9,182 nt of DNA from Dehalococcoidia bacterium (GTDB taxonomy: Bacteria; Chloroflexota; Dehalococcoidia; GIF9; UBA5629): the NCBI GenBank assembly GCA_003484395.1, contig DNCV01000036.1, positions 7,950-17,131 of the forward strand. The letters run 5' to 3'. Position numbers and translations under genes: made by a program. Shown piece by piece: positions 6,747 through 9,182 of the stretch (position 1 is the stretch's first letter; every line of letters begins with the position of its first letter). The notes under the pieces were generated by a model. That model was not told the DNA's origin and ran no database searches. It saw only the letters and a list, made by a program, of their open reading frames with translations.

Positions 6747-7280
6747 TTATAGTCTCTCCACCTGCAAAAAGTCGAGTTCTACCGACGTCTCCCTACCGAA
6801 AAGGCTCAACATAACTTTTACTTTCCCCCTGCCGACATTGATCTCATCAACGATGCCGATGAAATCAGTGAACGGCCCATCAACCACACGGACACTTTCT
6901 CCTTTTCGAAACCCTACCTTCACCTGCGGGGCACCCTCCTCAAGCTGCCTTAATATCTTACTCACTTCAGGTTCAGCCAGAGCAGTAGGCTTGTTCCCGC
7001 TACCAACAAATCCGGTCACACCCGGAGTATTACGTACCACATTCCAGCTCTCATCATCGAGGCTCATCTGTACCAAGACATACCCTGGAAAAATTTTCTT
7101 GGTTACTGTGCGGCGTTGCCCACCCCGTATCTCAATTTCGTCCTCTTTTGGCACAACAACCCTCAAAATTTTGGACTCAGCGTCCATAAACTTAACCCGC
7201 TGTTCCAAACTCCTCTGCACACGGTCTTCGTATCCCGAGTACGTATGCACAATATACCATTTCTTATCCGCCTCAACCAT
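6747..7280 (-). CDS. nusG: Transcription termination/antitermination factor NusG
   Basis: NusG binds the RNA polymerase clamp, affects pausing and links polymerase to Rho or to the ribosome through S10. The protein has an N-terminal NGN domain (WYIVHTYSGYED at its start, IFPGYVLVQM and NTPGVTGFVG further on). A C-terminal KOW domain follows (GESVRVVDGPFTDFIGIVDE to LDFLQVERL). From ATG 7280 it has 177 residues, a usual length. A GTG at 7295 would add five residues (MENRT) and overlap secE by 11 bases, with AAGGTG 8 bases before it. The ATG start lies 4 bases after the secE stop, with AGGA 3 bases before it. I prefer ATG, but the choice is open. Confidence 0.96.
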   Translation of the reverse strand: MVEADKKWYIVHTYSGYEDRVQRSLEQRVKFMDAESKILRVVVPKEDEIEIRGGQRRTVTKKIFPGYVLVQMSLDDESWNVVRNTPGVTGFVGSGNKPTALAEPEVSKILRQLEEGAPQVKVGFRKGESVRVVDGPFTDFIGIVDEINVGRGKVKVMLSLFGRETSVELDFLQVERL

Positions 7281-7284
7281 TGTC

Positions 7285-7512
7285 CTATTTTCCACCCAGG
7301 AACACCTTACTTATCAACTGAGCAAATCCATAATCTACTGCTCCGAGGAAAATACCCACCACTACACAGACTCCGATAACCATAATAGTCAATCGCACAG
7401 CTTCCTGTCGAGTCGGCCAGATTACTTTCCTCAGTTCAGAAATGATATCCATAACAAAAGCAAAACGCGATTTTTTGGGTTTAATCGCTGTCGATAGACG
7501 TTGACCTGGCAT
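7285..7512 (-). CDS. secE: Preprotein translocase subunit SecE
   Basis: This 75-residue single-span SecE clamps the SecY channel in the inner membrane. A basic amphipathic N-terminal part carries the family signature ELRKVIWPTRQEA at about 26-38. One transmembrane helix follows (TIMVIGVCVVVGIFLGAVDY, about 42-61). The short form with a single membrane span is the usual type outside enterics. The ATG is 3 bases after the rpmG stop; ribosome binding is weak, with AAGGA about 13 bases upstream inside rpmG, so coupling is likely. It overlaps or nearly abuts nusG. Confidence 0.97.
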   Translation of the reverse strand: MPGQRLSTAIKPKKSRFAFVMDIISELRKVIWPTRQEAVRLTIMVIGVCVVVGIFLGAVDYGFAQLISKVFLGGK

Positions 7513-7515
7513 GTG

Positions 7516-7686
7516 TTACTTCGTTTCCTTATGTACTTTATGCGTGCGACACCGCGGGCAATACTTCTTTATCTCCAGCCTCTGTGTATCATTCTTTTTA
7601 TTCTTTTGAGAAGTATACGTTCTCTCCTGGCACTCGGTACAGGCCAACGTAATGACTCCGCGAATATCGCCTTTCTTCTTTGCCAT
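7516..7686 (-). CDS. rpmG: 50S ribosomal protein L33 (zinc-ribbon type)
   Basis: A 56-codon gene fills the space between tuf and secE. I translated it from the sequence: it starts MAKKKGDIRGVITLACTEC, continues with ERTYTSQKNKKNDTQRLEIKKYC, and ends HKVHKETK. The four cysteines at 16, 19, 43 and 46 form two CxxC knuckles, so this is the zinc-binding (C+) form of L33. L33 sits near the E site of the large subunit. The ATG is 2 bases after the tuf stop, with GGAG 5 bases upstream inside tuf. The rpmG-secE-nusG order is widely conserved. Confidence 0.97.
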   Translation of the reverse strand: MAKKKGDIRGVITLACTECQERTYTSQKNKKNDTQRLEIKKYCPRCRTHKVHKETK

Positions 7687-7688
7687 GA

Positions 7689-8894
7689 TTACTCCAAAAC
7701 TTTACTGATAACGCCAGCACCAACTGTCCTGCCACCTTCTCTGATGGCGAACTTGACACCCTGCTCAAGCGCAACCGGGTAGATTAGTTTGATTGTCATC
7801 TTGATATTATCGCCGGGCATAACCATTTCAACACCTTTCGGCAGTTCGGCCTGTCCTGTAACATCCATCGTTCTGATGAAGAACTGAGGTTTATATCCGG
7901 TGAAGAACGGTGTATGCCGTCCGCCTTCCTCTTTCGCCAGCACATAAACCTCACCTTCAAAGTGGCTGTGAGGTTTAATCGATCCAGGTGCTGCCAGCAC
8001 CTGGCCGCGCTCAATATCATCACGTTCAATGCCGCGAAGCAAACAGCCAACCGCATCGCCGGGTTCACCCTGATTTAACAGCTTATGAAACATTTCGACA
8101 CCCGTAACGACGGTTTTCTTCGTTTCGCGAATACCGACGATCTCTATTTCATCACCGACCTTAACGATACCTCTTTCGATTCTGCCGGTAACTACCGTAC
8201 CGCGACCTTTAATGCCGAAGACGTCTTCGACAGGCATGAGGAACGGCTTATCCTTCGGTCTTACCGGCAACGGAACCCACTCGTCAACGGCATCCATAAG
8301 CTTCAAAATGCCACCGCACCACTGGCACTCAGGCTTGCCGCAACCGCATTCCAAAGCTTTAAGAGCGCTTACTCTCACGATTGGCGTCTTATCGCCAGGG
8401 AACTTCTGTTTGGACAGTGCCTCTCGCAACTCAAGCTCGACAAGCTCAAGCAATTCGGCGTCTTCCATCAAATCAACTTTATTCAATGCAACCAAGATCG
8501 AAGGCACTTCCACCTGGCGTGCAAGAAGGATATGTTCTCTTGTCTGAGGCATGGGACCATCGGGAGCGCTCACTACGAGGATAGCTCCATCCATCTGAGC
8601 CGCACCGGTAATCATATTCTTGATATAGTCGGCATGTCCCGGACAGTCTACATGCGCATAATGTCTTTTCGCAGTTTCATATTCAACGTGAGCGATTGCG
8701 ATCGTCACACCACGGGCTTTCTCTTCAGGAGCGTTATCAATTGAATCGAATGCCCTGAATTGAGTGCTGATTCCCGGCTGTTTCGACAAAACCAAGGTGA
8801 TCGCCGCTGTTAATGTCGTCTTTCCGTGATCAACATGTCCGATAGTACCCACATTAAGATGCGGTTTAGTACGTTCAAAAACCTTCTTTGCCAT
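7689..8894 (-). CDS. tuf: Translation elongation factor Tu
   Basis: This 401-residue GTPase carries aminoacyl-tRNA to the ribosomal A site. The GTP-binding motifs are intact: GHVDHGKT at 19-26, switch I RGVTI at 61-65, DCPGH at 83-87 (catalytic His87), NKVD at 138-141 and SALK at 176-179. Domains 2 and 3 follow (FLMPVEDVF, GRGTVVTGRIERG, GGRHTPFF, then REGGRTVGAGVISKVLE). Two features stand out: a cysteine cluster C183-x-C185-x4-C190-x2-C193 and switch I residues AI in place of the usual NT. The frame is open to 8933, but that runs into tRNA-Thr. AAGGAGGT, 10 bases before ATG 8894, and the family N-terminus MAKKVFERTKPH fix the start. Confidence 0.99.
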   Translation of the reverse strand: MAKKVFERTKPHLNVGTIGHVDHGKTTLTAAITLVLSKQPGISTQFRAFDSIDNAPEEKARGVTIAIAHVEYETAKRHYAHVDCPGHADYIKNMITGAAQMDGAILVVSAPDGPMPQTREHILLARQVEVPSILVALNKVDLMEDAELLELVELELREALSKQKFPGDKTPIVRVSALKALECGCGKPECQWCGGILKLMDAVDEWVPLPVRPKDKPFLMPVEDVFGIKGRGTVVTGRIERGIVKVGDEIEIVGIRETKKTVVTGVEMFHKLLNQGEPGDAVGCLLRGIERDDIERGQVLAAPGSIKPHSHFEGEVYVLAKEEGGRHTPFFTGYKPQFFIRTMDVTGQAELPKGVEMVMPGDNIKMTIKLIYPVALEQGVKFAIREGGRTVGAGVISKVLE

Positions 8895-8904
8895 TTTTAG
8901 AGAA

Positions 8905-8912
8905 ACCTCCTT
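8905..8912 (-). promoter_or_regulatory. Strong ribosome binding site of tuf
   Basis: AAGGAGGT on the minus strand lies 10 bases upstream of ATG 8894, in the 32-base gap after tRNA-Thr. It decides the start against the longer open frame, which would begin inside the tRNA. Confidence 0.85.
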
Positions 8913-8926
8913 CTTCTTTAACATCC

Positions 8927-8999
8927 AGCCCACAATCAGATTCGAACTGATGACCCCGTTCTTACCAAGAACGTGCTCTACCGACTGAGCTATGTGGGC
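8927..8999 (-). tRNA. tRNA-Thr (anticodon GGU)
   Basis: A complete 73-base cloverleaf can be drawn on the minus strand. The acceptor stem is GCCCACA/TGTGGGC, the D arm GCTC-AGTCGGTA-GAGC, the anticodon arm CGTTC-TTGGTAA-GAACG with anticodon GGT, and the T arm ATCAG-TTCGAAT-CTGAT. The discriminator base is T. CCA is not encoded (TGGATG-type sequence follows the acceptor). No terminator separates it from tuf, so it is probably processed from a tRNA-tuf transcript, as known for tRNA-tufB operons in other bacteria. Confidence 0.98.
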
Positions 9000-9029
9000 A
9001 AACGAGCATTTATTTATTTGTGAATGCTA

Positions 9030-9058
9030 ATTATATACTATTTCCCCTGTTTTATCTA
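9030..9058 (-). promoter_or_regulatory. Sigma70-type promoter for tRNA-Thr and the tuf operon
   Basis: On the minus strand TAGATA (9058-9053, 4/6 match to TTGACA), a 17-base spacer and a perfect TATAAT (9035-9030) stand about 30 bases before the 5' end of tRNA-Thr. They lie in the 100-base tRNA-Tyr to tRNA-Thr gap. The predicted leader contains an imperfect AGCATT/AATGCT inverted repeat of unclear meaning. Confidence 0.6.
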
Positions 9059-9099
9059 CAAGCTCAATAATTTCATTCCATGATTGACAGTTATTCTGC

Positions 9100-9182
9100 T
9101 GGTGGAGGGGGTAGGGTTCGAACCTACGTAGTCATTTCTGACGACAGATTTACAGTCTGTTCCGATTAACCACTCCGGCACC
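9100..9182 (-). tRNA. tRNA-Tyr (anticodon GUA), 5' end cut by window
   Basis: On the minus strand the visible part starts with the last two acceptor bases, then a short D arm (CCG...CGG) and the anticodon arm ACAGA-CTGTAAA-TCTGT with anticodon GTA. A long class II variable arm follows (GTCA-GAAA-TGAC), then the T arm GTAGG-TTCGAAC-CCTAC, the 3' acceptor strand CCCCTCC, discriminator A and an encoded CCA (9102-9100). About five 5' bases lie outside the window. The long variable arm plus GTA identifies tyrosine. Confidence 0.95.

Noticed and set aside
6724..7497. A 257-codon plus-strand open frame opposite nusG and secE
   Set aside because: It is antisense to two conserved essential genes and its Ser/Thr/Leu-rich translation resembles nothing I know.
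8085..8744. A 219-codon plus-strand open frame opposite tuf
   Set aside because: It mirrors conserved tuf codons; such long antisense frames are common opposite biased, highly expressed genes.
8895..8933. N-terminal extension of EF-Tu (MGWMLKKKEVSLK)
   Set aside because: It runs into the tRNA-Thr acceptor stem and covers the strong ribosome binding site; the internal ATG matches the family start.
1..9182. CRISPR arrays, insertion sequences, toxin-antitoxin or phage-related genes
   Set aside because: I saw no spaced direct repeats, terminal inverted repeats, transposase motifs or attachment sites; gene order and content are those of a conserved chromosomal region.

Overview
This is an ordinary bacterial housekeeping region. 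It holds two convergent gene blocks that meet near position 4090. The best taxonomic clue is EF-Tu: its G domain carries a four-cysteine insertion (C-x-C-x4-C-x2-C) just after SALKALE, which I associate from memory with Chloroflexota, including Dehalococcoidia-like lineages. That assignment is an inference and was not searched. Good Shine-Dalgarno sites, tight gene spacing and sigma70-like promoters show a typical bacterium of moderate GC.

Plus-strand block, 1 to 4082. It begins inside a YifB/ComM-family AAA+ ATPase gene that is cut at its 5' end by the window. A near-consensus promoter (1510-1538) then leads into three closely packed genes: a membrane site-2 protease with two C-terminal CBS domains, an isochorismatase-fold cysteine hydrolase whose start overlaps the protease stop by 11 bases, and exodeoxyribonuclease III (xth), which starts 2 bases after the hydrolase stop with no visible Shine-Dalgarno. 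YifB and Xth both act on DNA; the other two have no known substrate here.

Minus-strand block, 9182 down to 4102, read right to left. It runs tRNA-Tyr (cut by the window end), an intergenic promoter, tRNA-Thr(GGU), tuf, rpmG, secE, nusG, rplK, rplA, an L10 leader with an intrinsic attenuator hairpin, rplJ, rplL, a probable terminator, and a small TIGR04076-like protein. This is the classic tRNA-tuf-rpmG-secE-nusG-rplKAJL order. It joins elongation factor delivery of tRNA, the large-subunit L1, L11 and L10-L12 stalk proteins, the Sec translocase and the NusG transcription factor. Gaps from tuf to rplA are 1 to 4 bases or overlapping, so these genes are probably co-transcribed and translationally coupled. 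rpmG (56 codons) is easy to miss but clear.

I looked for an undescribed system and did not find one: no mobile element, CRISPR array, toxin-antitoxin pair or defence gene. The points most worth a second look are the EF-Tu cysteine cluster with an altered switch I, the rplJ leader and attenuator, the small cysteine-containing TIGR04076 protein after the ribosomal operon, and the overlapping protease-hydrolase pair. No stretch longer than 300 bases lacks a gene.
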